Under the pieces are notes generated by a model. It saw only the letters and a list, made by a program, of their open reading frames with translations. It did no database searches and was not told the DNA's origin. The translations under genes were made by a program, and so were the position numbers. This document shows, piece after piece, positions 11,401-21,784 of a DNA stretch of 64,000 bases. Positions within the stretch are counted from its first letter, which is position 1, and each line of letters starts with the position of its first letter. The stretch comes from Hepsetus odoe (taxonomy: Eukaryota; Chordata; Actinopteri; Characiformes; Hepsetidae). The stretch lies in contig CM029369.1 in assembly GCA_017165825.1 (NCBI GenBank), positions 7,021,433 through 7,085,432 on the forward strand. The letters run 5' to 3'.

Positions 11401-14400
11401 GAACCTGGTGTGTTAGAGCAGAGAATTCACAAAACTATGACCAAAGACATCCCTGAATGAATGGATTCTTTTTTCGTTTTGGTCCAGGAGAAGGTGAACC
11501 TATCTGGGGAAAAGAGTGTGAAGAAGGGTACTCACTGGTATGCAGAGAGCTCCTCTGAAGCTTATGGCTGATGGCTCGGCCTCACTCTTCAATACAACTA
11601 CCTGCTGCACAGGAACAAACACAGAGCTCTCCTGGCCAAGAAGCAGCTCTGTATCACAGCTCTGCCGAAAAAACAGAGAATACCATTAAACAGTTTCTGA
11701 GACACTGGGATTTAAATGATATTGCCCTAGTAATAACATCTGCATTTGAGGGTGAACGACTTTCATATTTACAAGCAAACTCTCTCTCGCATTCTCTCAC
11801 TCATTCACACAGCCGCTGGTTTTAATTAGGGCCGCGGGGGGAAATGGAGCCTATCCCAGCTCTCACAGGTGAAAAACGGGGAAACGCTCTGGACAGGTCG
11901 CCAGTCCATCGCAGGGGAGACACACAGACAAACACACTCACACCTACAGGCAATTTAGCCACCATGCCAGTTTGTTCTGGAGTTCAACTTTGTTTTGAAG
12001 TGTGTGACACATTACAGGACAGTTTGTTCCATTTTGTTTAGTTTTAGACCCAAACATTCACAAAGTCTCAGGAGTAACACAGAGAACCTGATTTAAACTG
12101 CACACTAAAATAAGCAGACATTTCAGAAACTTGCTTTATAAAGCTATTCATGTTTTTAAAATTAATTGACAAAAAAGGGTGTGAAACATCAGCTTGAAGG
12201 CTAGTAGCGAGCAAGATTCCTGCACATCAAAGTGACCTGAAGCTTTCAGAACTGAAAATAGTTCACAAATTCGTGTTAAAAGTCTTTCCAGAATTTAGCT
12301 GAAAGCTATAAGTTGCAAAATAGTGACCCTTGTAAACTATGTAAACTATGCATGTTTGTTATGGTTAAGCACAGGACCTGCAAAGCAGCCTCTGATTGGT
12401 TGGGTTTTAATTAGTCTCACCTTGGTTTTGGCCCCTTGCTTGTACTGTGAGTATAGCTCTTTATGTCCATTTATTCCCATCCAGCTTTTGTACAGCTTCT
12501 GCCATAAACATACATACACATAACAGTGGCACAAGATTTATTAAGTGGATGTCAGTTAGAAAAAAATGACATTTTCTGAAAGTGAACTCTTGTCCTCTTT
12601 TCTAGGTGCTCCATGGTGACATGTGCCTTAAATCACAAAACAGAACATGACATCTAAGTGGAGCGGGAGTACAGAGGTGTATTTACCTGATTATTAATGC
12701 CTGTGTTCTGGGTGCTAGCAGTCTTTAGATCATTAGGGTCTACAGAACAAATCAGAAAGAAAATGATGGTAGGAAGACAACAGAATAAAATCTACATTTT
12801 TCAAAGTTTTTAGCTACACATATAGCTGTCTAATTCTAGCAGACAGGCTTTTCTAAGGAGATATACTCACGTTCGATGAGGAAGAGGAAGCAGATGATGC
12901 CCATGACAGCGATGATAATGCCAGGCACAATGAAGGACAGTCCCCAGTTAGAGGACACATAATACCCAGCAATGAGAGAGCCCAGAATGTTCCCCACTGA
13001 AGTGTGAGAGTTCCACAGGCCCATAATCAGACCTCGCCTGATTAAAAAAAGAAAAAAAACAAAACAAATCAAACTCTTTTATACAGAAAAGATTTTTCTG
13101 TGTGATAGTTACTTTGATTGTATCACAATAGTTTAATTAATAATATTATTTAATAAAGTGCACTATATTCATAGTAATCTACTCACTAATGTGGAAAAGT
13201 ATAAAGGGAACTATTAAGGGAGTGAAAACTCCAAAGAAGTGTCATTTTTTGCATGGATAACAAGTTGAGTTAACAGTCCACATCAACCAAGTAGTGTATA
13301 AAAGTATATTTATTAAAAGTAAAAGTAAAGAGTATTGATTACTCAGCAATACTGCAATGTACTTAGTTTCATACCTGCCCTTCCCAAACCAGTTCCCAAT
13401 GCACGTCACCACACTTGGCCAGCCGGTTGTCTGCACTAAACCATTGGCAATCTGTAAGAGGATGGAAAGATTGGAAGAGAGAGTGAGAGAGTGAGTGTGT
13501 GTGAAACTTTGCTCCCCACTTCTAGCGAAAGACTAACAGCCAGCCTTCCATATCCATTTAATTACACCAGCCCATCCCTCCGAAGACAAAGAAAACAAAG
13601 TGATCTTTTGTGCTAGAGACTCTACCTTCAGGGTTCAACATAAACATCTCCCTAACTTGTCTTACTGAAAAAAAATTAATATAAAATTAATTAAGTACAT
13701 ATGCAAAACATTTTTCTGGACAATCAACTTCACCTTTCAATAAAAAATATTATTATCACTATAATGTAGCATGTATGAGTGATGGAAGAGTGCTGGTATG
13801 TGATGCTGGTAGTGTATGTGTATGCAATGTATATTTAGATCTGTATTTTGTAAAGATAGCTTCAGCTCTATGTTACGACTCTGATTTTGTACTATAATAC
13901 GCACATCATATACACCTGCCCAGCACTCTTTCCGTTCCTTTCAGAACAGGACATCCAGAGTGAAAGGTTTTCTTGGAACCGCATGACCAACCCAATAACC
14001 ATTTAGGAACCTTCATTTTTAAGAGTGTACTATGAACAGCAAAATAACAAGCACGCCCCTTTTACACATATTCTTTTACAGCTGAATGTAATGGTCACTA
14101 AAAGAGAAGGGATTCAGTGCAAATGAAGGAGGGATTATTAATAAGGGATAAGGTATTACTGCAGCTTCTGTAGCTTTTCTTGTTAAGCTTTCATTATTCA
14201 TCCATGTAAAATAACTAAAGAAGACACTAGTGAACATCTTAGCCAATCCAAAATGTCGGCTGTCTTAATTTTATATATAGTTTTATATAAAAATTTTGTG
14301 AGAGCATATTGTGTGAAATGTAATGTAAAGTGCCTGGACAGTCATGGTGGTGATGAGCTGGTTAATGGGCCTTTTATGACAAATGTGAACATGTGAATCG

Positions 14401-17400
14401 TGCAGGTGTGCTAGAAGCTCACCTGGACGCAGATGTAGAAGCTGAGGCTGTGAATGTTGCAGAGGTATCCCAAGCCGAACAGGCCAGTGAATAAGCCGCT
14501 GGTCAGCATGCCTATGGTCAGGTAGAGCCGAATAGGCAGACGCTCTCCAATAATTCCACTAAAGGATGAAAAAACATCACAGGGGATGATGTTGCAGTAT
14601 AAAATGTGTGTATTACTTTTTCCTGAAGGGCACCATTACTAGAAACAGGCTCATGAACATGTATGCATGTATATGGGTGTCACTGCAGTAATAAAAACAA
14701 CAATAAATGTGTGTGTGTCCGTAAACATGCAGTTTTGGAGCAGCACTCAAAACTGAAATGACAAACCCAAAATACCCTCGAGCACACGCAGTGAAATGCA
14801 CTCAGTAAGGTCAATGAAAAACAGCACATGCTGTGTGTACAAATGAGGCCGGCAGAGCTTTATTATTCTGTATTAATAATCCGGCATCCTTCAGGGTGTA
14901 TGAATGTGAAATATGAAAGAGCTCTGTCACAAGGTTTCAATGATGACATCTTTGCTCAGGGTATAGCTCTAACAACAAAGGCAGCTGGGTTATCAATGAT
15001 GAATCTCTTACCTCAGGTACATTCCCACTGCATAAACGAAGAGAAAAGAGAGATCCATCGCTCCCAACAACTGCTTATAGTTTTCCTTATCTGCAAACAA
15101 GCATGTGAACAATGTAGAAATGGTCAAAACTGTGAGCAAAAATTATGAGCAAAGTATGAAAAGAAAAGCCATTCTGTTCATCCAGAGCAGAGTCGGCACA
15201 GTAACAGAACTCTCTGCACAGCACTGCTATTGCTGGATAACAAGCCAGAGGATGTAATAAACCTGAGAACTGAGGAGGTTAATGGTGTCAGTAGTGATAA
15301 TAACACTAATTCCTTCCAAGACAGACTGGAAGATTAGAGAAAATGAAGTGCAGAGAGAATGAAATTTATTTGAACAAAATCATGGACAGACAGTAAGAGT
15401 GCAAAAGAAGATACTGTCTTAAATGGAGACTTAAATACCGAATGGTTTCCAGCTGCAGTCCACTTCCCCTTGATAGATGTGCTGCTGACTGTTTTTGCTG
15501 TTCTCACTGGAGACCACTCTGAATAATGTACAGTTCCTATGTAGTTCACTCTAAAAAAATAAATAAATAAATAAATAAATAATAAAATAAAAATCAGCCT
15601 TAACAAGCCTTAACAAGCCCACTGTGCGAATTTAACAAAATCATTCTGATTAATTCCCAGCCTTTCCTCAAACACAGTCTATTTCCCCAAAAGATCTAAG
15701 TGACCCTAATGGACCATATTATCAAAATATATTTATGCTCCTTATAGTGAATTAGGCGCCCACATTAAAACAAAATCACTATAAATAACTGCGAGTTACG
15801 CGAATGATTCTCTGAAGCATACATTCATCGTACATTTTTAGGCTTGACCTAGGCCTGTTTGTTCACACACACGAACGTTTGAATAATAAAAAGAAAAAAA
15901 GTTTAGGAGCAAACTAAACTCTTCTGAATCATTGGCAGCAGGGTGCATTTCACCTAACACTGTGTCAAAGTGTCAGTCTAATTTAACAAACTGATAACAT
16001 GCAAATACGTGTCATGTTCTAGATTAACACCACTTTTAGGCATGCTGAATGCTCTGCAAACTCTCTGCAGATGCTAGTGTGTCAGAGAATGAATACATGA
16101 TGCTTTAAACATTGATGACCAGCAGTGGCAAATGGCATGAATCAGAAGCTCTACTTATGAGTGCTTATTAAAACATTCATTAAATTACAATGGGCAAATA
16201 GGTTCTTCCTGTTAAGAGACATGTTGAAAAAAGCACTTATATCATACATCTATATCTTCTGCATATTCATTTTTAAGGTGCTATTTAACAGCGGGCGGTT
16301 CAGGGTTTAGCTAATTGTGATTACTAAAGTGGTTACCTTGACAATGCTGATGGGTTTCCTTGACAAGTGGAAGCTGGTGTACAGCAGAAAGGTAAGTACA
16401 AAAGTGAAGGCCCGGTACCTGCACAAACACACACACACCCACACAAACACCCACCCACACACACCCACAAGCATGAGAAAGAAGTGGTAAATGACTGAAC
16501 TTCCTTATGTACTTACCAGAAAACCATAGAGATTATTTTTAAACATGTCACACAAAAGTCATAAAGTGCAATAGAATTTATTACATTTAGAGCCCTGGCC
16601 AAGTTCGCTAGCTCTTATGTACCGCTAGGAAGAGAGCGATCCTTATCTGAATTAAGGACTGAAATTATGCTGACAGTAGTTACTATTGCAACTTGGGCTG
16701 AAAAAAAAATGTTGCTTCCGTGATCCATGAAGTTTCTACATTTCTGCTTAAATGCGGCCTAAAACATCATCTGATTTCTAAAGTCCTTAAAGTTGATAAA
16801 TTACACAAATGAAACAGAAATATTATACTTGGACTCTTATTTAGAAGAAAAGGATCAAACATCACATATCCGTCAGTGGCAAAAGCATGTGTGAACGTTC
16901 AGGTTTGACACGTTTGTGCAGGAAAACCTGTAAATGTTTCCTGTAACTGGTATCAGTTCTGCACTTCAGCTTTGAGGAATTTTAGTCTATTCCTTCGTAC
17001 AGAAGATCTTCAGCTTGGTTGGTGAGTTTCCTCAAATGAACTACTTGCTTCAAGTCATTCCACATTTCTATTGGGTTAGGGTCAGGACTAGGGTCAAAAA
17101 CATTCCATTTATTTAACTATTCTTCGGTAGAGCAGCTTTGACCTTATGGTCATTTTCTCAATGGATGACCTACTTTCTCTGGAAAGTCAGACAGATGCTC
17201 TGACATTTTCCTTAAGATTTCACTGGTGTATTTCAGGATACAATGCTTCATCAATTATGGCATGCAGAAGTTACCCTGGGTCATGATCTCACAGACTCGC
17301 TCTCGGAGTGGTTATTGTTGGGTGATCTCTCCTGGGAGGTAAACAATGGTCTTAAATTTCCTCCATTTGTACAAAACTTGTTTGACTGAAAACTGCTGGA

Positions 17401-20400
17401 GTCCAAACTTTTTAGAGATGTTACTGTAATCTCTTCCAGCCTCATGAGATCCTCATGATCTTTTTCAACAGTACCATCTATTTAATTCATTCCTTATCAC
17501 AACCAATTATAGCACGTGGTCATTTTTGCTACAGAGGGTGAAAGGCAGAGACAGGTCACTGGTCGATCACATGGGAGATACACCACCATACATTCAGTCA
17601 CATTTAGGGCCTCTCCAGCCTCTCTCAGGGCTGAAACCTGAGCACCCAGAGAAAACCAAGCAGACTGAATAAGGCCAAGCAAACAAGAAATGACTCAGGC
17701 TGGCCGGGCTGGGAATTGAAACCAGGATCTTCTAGCTGCGAGGCAGCCCACTGAGTGAAAACACATAACTCTCTAATTTCACCTACATATTAACTTTTGC
17801 CTTTCACAGAAATAACAGAAGATCATTTTGCTCAATAATTAAATTACTGAGTGCAATAATTTGTCTCGTTGGCTGAATTTGTCTCGAGTTCTCTTTATCT
17901 GTTTTTAGGATTTGTATGAACATCTGATGATTTTTAAGAACATATTTATGCAGTACTGCGATGGGCTGGCGACCTGTCCAGGGTGTGTCCCCCGTCCTCG
18001 CCCTGTGTGCGCTGGGTTGGACTCCAGCACTCCCCCGTGACCCCGTTTGGGACAAGCGGCAGAAAATGAATGGATGGATGGATGGATGGATATTTATGCA
18101 GTAATGCAAAAAAAATTCTAAAGGGTTCACAAACGTTCAAGCACCACTGTATAATGAGCAGTGGTGGCCTTGTGGTTAGGGACTAGACCCCAATATCGGA
18201 AGGTTACGAGTTTGAATCCCAGACCAATAGGTTGTCCTGAGGTACCCTTGAGCAAGGTACTGTTCCCATCACTGCTTCTGGGTGCATTCAATAGCTGCCC
18301 CCTGCTGCATGTGTGTATATGGGTGAAATGCTGCATTTCGTTGCGTTTCACTGTGTGTTGTTCTGTTTTTCCACAACGACAAGTTATCACCTTTATATTC
18401 TCGGCTCTCTTTACTTGATTTGACTGAATATAATCTGATTGAACGGACTGACGCCTGAAAAAAGTGAACCTGGAAACAGATTGTAGAGACACAGTCATCT
18501 CTTTAGGGTTCTGCATTTTAGCATCAGCAGCACTGGCAACAGCTAAATGCCAACATGAGCAACAGCATAAGGAATATCCGTGATATTTAACTTGCCACGC
18601 AAACACAAGCCGTCCCTCACGCCCACTCGCCAGCCGGCGCTGCACGCAGCCTGTGTATTTAGCAAACAAATGAGCACTCACTGACAGATTCACTCCTGTC
18701 TGAGAATAGACTCACCCAACCTCAAACTTCACTCCACACTGGCCAGCTTCCACTAAACACTGCTCAATGCCAAAGCCAGAACCACAGTACAAAAAAAAAC
18801 TGCTGAAAGCATCCAGAGAAAAGCCTCAGGCTCTCGCAGGGTTTGTCTGAACATCTGATACCATTTGAACTCTGTTCCAGTGCACACTGGACTTAAACTA
18901 ATCACTGGTTGAATGCAGGATCTAAACAACTGATTAGAATGCTGGAAAAATTACAAGTTTCATCTTTGAAGTTCTCATATAAAATTCTTGCTACTTGCCA
19001 TCAAGTCATTACCAGAACGTCTTCTTTCTCCCCGCACACCCTTTCTCTGTCCCTCTTTTTTCCTCCTTCCCTCTCTTCCTTTCTCCCAACCTTCCTCATA
19101 TACATACTGACAAATTTTGTTTAAATTTTGCTTTAAAAAAAAAAGTGCTATAGTGGATGTTCAATGTTACTGCACAATTGACAAAAAATGTAAATGAGCT
19201 TCTGAAAAACCATAATAATAATCATGATTATCATCACCACAGTAATCATAACGATCCGTTAGTGTGGCTTAGGCGTTGATCATATTACATTAAGAGTTTA
19301 TAAATGTGTTACTTGGGTGTGTGTGTATTTCTCATACTTTCCTTGTGTTCCAAAGGTGTGCTACAGCACATAGATAAAAAAGAATGCTTCCCTGAATAGA
19401 AATACAATTGAGCAACAGGAGTGACGCACATCATATTGCACCATGACGTGTAACAGGTCTTTATAGAAACCAGGCGGTAACAGTAGCTTATGGGAAGAGT
19501 TTCTATCTTTTATCACAGTGTTCCGAATGACTCTTAGATTACCGTTAAGGAGTGTAAAAAGTGTTTAGTTACCTTTTAAAAGACAGAGTCCACTCAGTGG
19601 TTTACAATCTAGGTGAGCGAAGAATACGCTGATATTAGCAATTGAGGACAAACCAAGTTGGAGATATCTCTCTAGACTATTTCAAGACCTTATTTACTCG
19701 CCCTTTACTCACAGGACAGACACACTTTCTGCTTACGGCTGATAGATAAAGTACCTCTTTCCAATTTATGTAAAAAGTCATATTCATCCCCTATAAGGAT
19801 TTGGTTAAAACAGGGCAAAGCAGTCACTGCACACCTGGGGTTTCACTCATACATTACAAGATGTATCAGGATTTGGAGCGATCTAAATGGTGAAGTGCAC
19901 CATTTTAAGCGGAATCATTTTTCACTGTGCATTTAAAGAGCTTCCTCTGCCTCAAGGGAAACTCTCGTCTCCATGTTTATGGTAACACAACAGGGAATGT
20001 CTGAAGTCTGGCTGCAGTGTACACACGTGTGTCTCTCCTGAGAAAACCAAGGCCTAGCAAGTTCATTCACATAGAAATTCATCCTGCTAATAATGCATTA
20101 AAATATAGAGCAACAGGAGTGTCACACTTAATTGCACTAATTCAAAGGGTAAGAATTTGCACTGTGCAGCCATAACAACCACAAACAATTGTCAGCACAG
20201 ACACCAATATAATATAATATAATATAATATAATACAATACACGATTCAATTACCTGAGAGAATAAAGAAAAACCCACAGCAGGACCATTACTGCCATTCA
20301 TTATTAAGGGCCATTATCGGACTTCAGTGTTCAGCGAATACATTTTCACCCTTCAATGAAAATCTCTTTTACTGTAGAATTAGGCTCCATTCATGGGATC

Positions 20401-21625
20401 CAGCTCATGGAATTTCTCCTGAAATCCTCCTAACCTGCTACTACAGAGTAACAGGATCCAGTAAAACAGGACCTGAAGGCTGGCACTTTCGTTTAAAAAA
20501 ATTCACAGAATGAGTTGTGAATGCCATCATGGCCAAAAGACAAAATAATGACTCTACATTGTGTTTGGAGACCAAGAGTTATGTCTGGCATGTGAAGCAA
20601 TCATCTTCGAGAGCCTTCTACATACCATGATACAAAGAAAAAGGAGAATGCCGCCATTTTTGCCCAGTGCCAGAAGGTTTATCTGCACTTTGATTTTAAA
20701 TGCAGAGGTCAAAACGTTTGACTTCAAATATTAATGTGGAAAATCTACCGCTGGTGACGTGTCCAGGGTGTTTCCTCGCCTTTAGTCCTGTGACAGCTGG
20801 GATAGGCTCCAGCACCCCCAGCAACCCTAATTAGGACAAGTGGCTATAAAAATAAGTGAGAATATTAATGTGGAATGTCTTGCAAATGCATTGATTGTCC
20901 ACAGATCTAAATATACTACAGATAAATCAGTCTGGCAAGTGCACTATTTTAATTTTAATAAAAACAATGAAGTGAGGAAACAGAGCCATAAAAACGAATC
21001 GTGTGCGTACACAAGTGTGGCTTCTGATGTGTAAGTTTTGATTATGGAAGATGGTAAATGAGAGATACAGGGATGTTCTGAACAGGTGGTGCAGTTTTCA
21101 GTACATCGTCCTTTATAACTGCATTGAATAATCTATTTTCTAAGTAGTCCCGGTGAGTGAAATAAAAAAAAAAGACATCCTAATGTTCCTGGGAATGAAC
21201 AAAAAAGCTGTATTAAAGAAGTAAAAGAAAAATAACCAGTGTCCCGTTTCAAACACTATCCACAATAAATAAAAGAATGTTTATTGAACATATTTTATAT
21301 TGTCGTTAACGTGTCATGTACCAAATCTAAAAAACAGGAATAATGATACACTCTGAAACATGTGGTTAATCAATATTATTTTGGTACTGATGTCATCCAT
21401 CATATGATCAGAAAAGCATATTGCAAGATACGTGACTATAACTCATCCCCTTCCAAATAAGGGCAGTGAACACAGACAGTGACACTGAACTGAAAGTGAT
21501 GAAGAACCAAAGACAGGACAAAAAGCACAGCAAACAGAGCGCAGAGAGAGAAAGGAGAAGCAAACTGACCATTGCTCCCGGTTGAAGGACGCCAGGAAAC
21601 GAATTCCAGGGGGTACGGGAGCCAT
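6230..21625 (-). CDS. slc37a1: SLC37A1, glucose-6-phosphate/phosphate antiporter family (complete, 17 coding exons)
   Basis: Member of the SLC37 sugar-phosphate/phosphate exchangers of the endoplasmic reticulum (major facilitator superfamily, normally 12 membrane segments). Coding exons, 5' to 3': 21625-21570, 16418-16337, 15550-15439, 15090-15012, 14558-14423, 13451-13375, 13037-12871, 12739-12687, 11661-11536, 11112-11022, 10865-10803, 10564-10479, 10159-10111, 9588-9515, 9337-9259, 6487-6390, 6298-6230. All introns are GT-AG, all phases agree, and the joined frame is 1497 nt (498 aa plus stop). Recognisable blocks are HLSRKPISIVK (near residue 40), QTTGWPSVVTC (about 161-171), WNSHTSVGNILGSL (about 189-202), LSTLFDVGGI (about 336-345) and GTHKSLKGNA (about 418-427). 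The N-terminus PPGIRF and the RRGLIMG block resemble SLC37A1 more than SLC37A2. As I recall, human SLC37A1 is about 533 aa; the difference lies mainly in the first luminal loop and the central loop. Start codon chosen by homology of the first 19 residues. Transport function is inferred from the family. Confidence 0.93.
6390..6487 (-). CDS. slc37a1: SLC37A1 coding exon 16
   Basis: Encodes GPLLAGLLSAQGWDQVFYML and TADFLALV, the last membrane helix. Acceptor CCTGCAG|GT, donor GTG|GTGAGT; phase 0 out. Confidence 0.95.
6634..8440 (-). mobile_element. Degenerate RTE-like LINE fragment with nested SINE
   Basis: In SLC37A1 intron 15, read on the minus strand. An endonuclease-like segment (ERVVIGVDFNGQVGEG, about 7800) is followed by linker frames (7625-7308) and the N-terminal reverse-transcriptase region (RWKEYFEGLMN, MKNEKAVGLDDIPEE, NYRGINLISHSMKLWERV, about 7000-6650). 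Frameshifts and truncation make it inactive. Family resemblance is to fish RTE/BovB-type LINEs; the clade call is from memory. The SINE at 7988-8124 interrupts it. Confidence 0.75.
7988..8124 (+). repeat. tRNA-derived SINE, family A (copy 4, 5'-truncated)
   Basis: Begins in the body (TCACTGCTCCCCGGGCGC) and retains the tail (AATGACTAGGGCAGTTACTTTCACTTT). It is inserted into the LINE fragment, so it is younger than the LINE. It shares the GAAACGCAGAGAT variant with copy 7. Confidence 0.83.
8441..9258. other. SLC37A1 intron 15, remaining part
   Basis: A short (AT)n and AAAT tract at about 8441-8482, then AT-rich sequence without a recognised element. Confidence 0.6.
9259..9337 (-). CDS. slc37a1: SLC37A1 coding exon 15
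   Basis: Encodes GTHKSLKGNARALSTVTAI and IDGTGSV, near-identical to the family consensus. Acceptor TTATAG|GGA, donor GTTG|GTAAAT; phase 1 out. The next intron (about 2.8 kb) carries an RTE-like LINE with a nested SINE. Confidence 0.95.
9515..9588 (-). CDS. slc37a1: SLC37A1 coding exon 14
   Basis: Encodes MLLVCGGLVN and GPYALITTAVSADL, a strongly conserved SLC37 block. Acceptor TTGTTAG|GG, donor CTG|GTGAGT; ends in phase 0. Confidence 0.95.
10111..10159 (-). CDS. slc37a1: SLC37A1 coding exon 13
   Basis: Small 49-nt exon encoding LYGFSMMSQFGLGPTI. Frame fixed by its neighbours (phase 0 in, phase 1 out); this is a less conserved helix and loop in the family. Acceptor TTTTTAG|CTT, donor ATTG|GTAAGA. 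Confidence 0.88.
10479..10564 (-). CDS. slc37a1: SLC37A1 coding exon 12
   Basis: Encodes GILAGVVSDKLGKRATT and a hydrophobic helix (MLLLAAPT). The acceptor is unusual: in the transcript a (UG)-rich tract runs directly into UAG|GC in place of a normal polypyrimidine tract. Donor ACA|GTATGT; ends in phase 0. Confidence 0.93.
10803..10865 (-). CDS. slc37a1: SLC37A1 coding exon 11
   Basis: Encodes AKKAGDLSTLFDVGGI, the conserved family motif in the second half of the transporter. Phase 1 on both sides (63 nt, frame-neutral). Acceptor TCCTAG|CT, donor GTTG|GTATGG. Confidence 0.95.
11022..11112 (-). CDS. slc37a1: SLC37A1 coding exon 10
   Basis: Encodes CLLFAKLVSYTFLFWLPLY, a diagnostic SLC37A1/A2 membrane block. 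Acceptor CTGCAG|GGT, donor GCCG|GTGAGT; phase 0 in, phase 1 out. Confidence 0.95.
11536..11661 (-). CDS. slc37a1: SLC37A1 coding exon 9 (central loop to helix 7)
   Basis: Encodes a variable loop (SCDTELLLGQESS...) and then the conserved EPSAISFRGALCIP leading into helix 7. Acceptor TCGGCAG|AGC, donor CCA|GTGAGT; phase 0 on both sides, so the exon is a frame-neutral cassette. Confidence 0.92.
11826..11975 (-). repeat. Dispersed L2-like tail/SINE fragment
   Basis: Contains GAGCCTATCCCAGCTCTCAC and GGTCGCCAGTCCATCGCAGG, hallmark phrases of a very common fish interspersed repeat, also seen at 17480, 17956, 20750 and 58915. In SLC37A1 intron 8. The orientation is assigned relative to the 17956 copy. 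Confidence 0.7.
12687..12739 (-). CDS. slc37a1: SLC37A1 coding exon 8 (central loop)
   Basis: Short exon encoding HPNDLKTASTQNTG and INNQ. HPND directly follows the LFLIE segment, as in human SLC37A1. It begins the variable cytosolic loop between the two six-helix halves. Phase 1 in, phase 0 out. Confidence 0.9.
12871..13037 (-). CDS. slc37a1: SLC37A1 coding exon 7
   Basis: Encodes RRGLIMG and IMGLWNSHTSVGNILGSLI followed by two hydrophobic membrane segments, ending in LFLIE and the first base of His. Acceptor TTAATCAG|G, donor GAAC|GTGAGT. The Leu in RRGLIMG favours SLC37A1 over SLC37A2, where I recall Phe at this place. Confidence 0.95.
13375..13451 (-). CDS. slc37a1: SLC37A1 coding exon 6
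   Basis: Encodes the highly conserved block LVQTTGWPSVVTCIGNWFGK. Acceptor CTTACAG|ATT, donor GGCAG|GTATGA; phase 0 in, phase 2 out. Confidence 0.95.
13452..14422. other. SLC37A1 intron 5
   Basis: AT-rich intron sequence with a GAGAGTGAGAG stretch near 13480. No recognised repeat or exon. Confidence 0.6.
14423..14558 (-). CDS. slc37a1: SLC37A1 coding exon 5
   Basis: Encodes SGIIGERLPIRLYLTIGM and a glycine-rich membrane segment (GLFTGLFGLGY), as in other SLC37 proteins. Acceptor CCTTTAG|T, donor CCAG|GTGAGC; ends in phase 0. Confidence 0.94.
15012..15090 (-). CDS. slc37a1: SLC37A1 coding exon 4
   Basis: Encodes DKENYKQLLGAMDLSF and VGMYL, entering the second membrane segment. Acceptor TTTGCAG|AT, donor CTGAG|GTAAGA; phase 1 in, phase 2 out. 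Confidence 0.93.
15439..15550 (-). CDS. slc37a1: SLC37A1 coding exon 3 (first luminal loop)
   Basis: Encodes SELHRNCTLF and then a variable polar loop ending DCSWKPF. The frame is fixed by the flanking exons (phase 0 in, phase 1 out). It corresponds to the poorly conserved, usually N-glycosylated loop of SLC37A1. The acceptor is preceded by an unusual A/T-rich tract (AAAT repeats on the plus strand). Confidence 0.85.
15551..15592. repeat. (AAAT)n microsatellite at an SLC37A1 acceptor
   Basis: An AATAAATA-type simple repeat directly adjoining the acceptor of coding exon 3. Confidence 0.8.
16337..16418 (-). CDS. slc37a1: SLC37A1 coding exon 2
   Basis: Completes the Trp codon and encodes the first membrane segment and the family block HLSRKPISIVK. 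Acceptor ...TTTGTGCAG|G, donor AAG|GTAACC; ends in phase 0. Intron 1, upstream, is about 5.1 kb and full of transposon remains. Confidence 0.93.
17480..17762. repeat. Diverged dispersed repeat fragment
   Basis: Contains AGGTCACTGGTCGATCACAT, CACCCAGAGAAAACC and GAATTGAAACCAGGATCTTC, a degenerate version of the common fish repeat that carries the 'GGAGGAAACC' segment. Inserted in the degenerate DNA transposon. Confidence 0.5.
17942..18103 (+). mobile_element. L2-like 3'-tail retroelement with 14-bp target-site duplication
   Basis: The insert 17956-18089 starts CTGCGATGGGCTGGCGACCT, contains GACTCCAGCACTCCCCCGTG and ends in (ATGG)n. It is flanked on both sides by ATATTTATGCAGTA (17942-17955 and 18090-18103), a perfect 14-bp duplication. 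This indicates target-primed retrotransposition. Confidence 0.8.
18156..18400 (+). repeat. tRNA-derived SINE, family A (copy 5)
   Basis: Plus copy from GCAGTGGTGGCCTTGTGGTT, through TACGAGTTTGAATCCC (B box) and GAGCAAGGTACTG, to CACAACGACAAGTTATCACC. More diverged than copies 3 and 7. It abuts the right end of the degenerate DNA transposon. Confidence 0.83.
18401..20740. other. SLC37A1 intron 1 (unannotated part)
   Basis: No exon recognised. A pentanucleotide-like AATAT array lies at about 20205-20240; otherwise unique-looking AT-rich sequence. Confidence 0.5.
20745..20862 (+). repeat. L2-like tail/SINE fragment
   Basis: Contains GGTGACGTGTCCAGGGTGTT and ATAGGCTCCAGCACCCCCAG, then AATTAGGACAAGTGGC, the same family as the copy at 17956 but lacking an (ATGG)n tail. 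Confidence 0.7.
21570..21625 (-). CDS. slc37a1: SLC37A1 coding exon 1 (start codon)
   Basis: Begins at ATG 21625 and encodes MAPVPPGIRFLASFNREQ plus two bases of Trp (phase 2). The donor is G|GTCAGT. The N-terminal PGIRF...SF.R.QW pattern matches SLC37A1 and precedes the first membrane segment. The ATG lies inside a longer exon whose upstream part is 5' leader. Confidence 0.88.
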
Positions 21626-21784
21626 GCTTGTGGTTTAGTGTGGAGGCAAAAGATTGTTGGCTTGACTTCAGAGAACCAGGCGATGCAAACACATAGTCAC
21701 AGCTCTGAGCTCTGACCAAAAAGGCCCAGTAACATCATCAAGGATGGACATGGTCACCTGGTGGTGGGATCCATCAGACGTAGA
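21626..21784 (-). other. slc37a1: Candidate SLC37A1 5' leader with upstream ORFs
   Basis: A pyrimidine-rich acceptor (CTCTCTCTCAACAG) ends at 21785, so the first coding exon may start at 21784. The leader then contains an upstream ATG at 21774 with a 6-codon ORF ending at 21754, and another at 21751 with a 27-codon ORF ending at 21668, 42 nt before the main ATG. This would be compatible with translational control. The acceptor is inferred from sequence only. Confidence 0.5.

Larger units (their letters stand above)
16860..18155. mobile_element. Degenerate DNA transposon (Tc1/mariner-like), with later insertions
   Basis: Phrases such as AGTCATTCCACATTTCTATT and the end AAGGGTTCACAAACGTTCAA, then CACCACTGTATA, are typical of old Tc1/mariner-type elements in fish. 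No intact transposase frame is present. Two other repeats (17480-17760 and 17956-18091) lie inside it and a SINE abuts its right end. Family call tentative. Confidence 0.45.

Noticed and set aside
6230..21625. Identification as SLC37A2
   Set aside because: The N-terminus (PPGIRF), RRGLIMG, HPND after LFLIE and LAGLLS near the end agree with SLC37A1. A2 remains the only close alternative.
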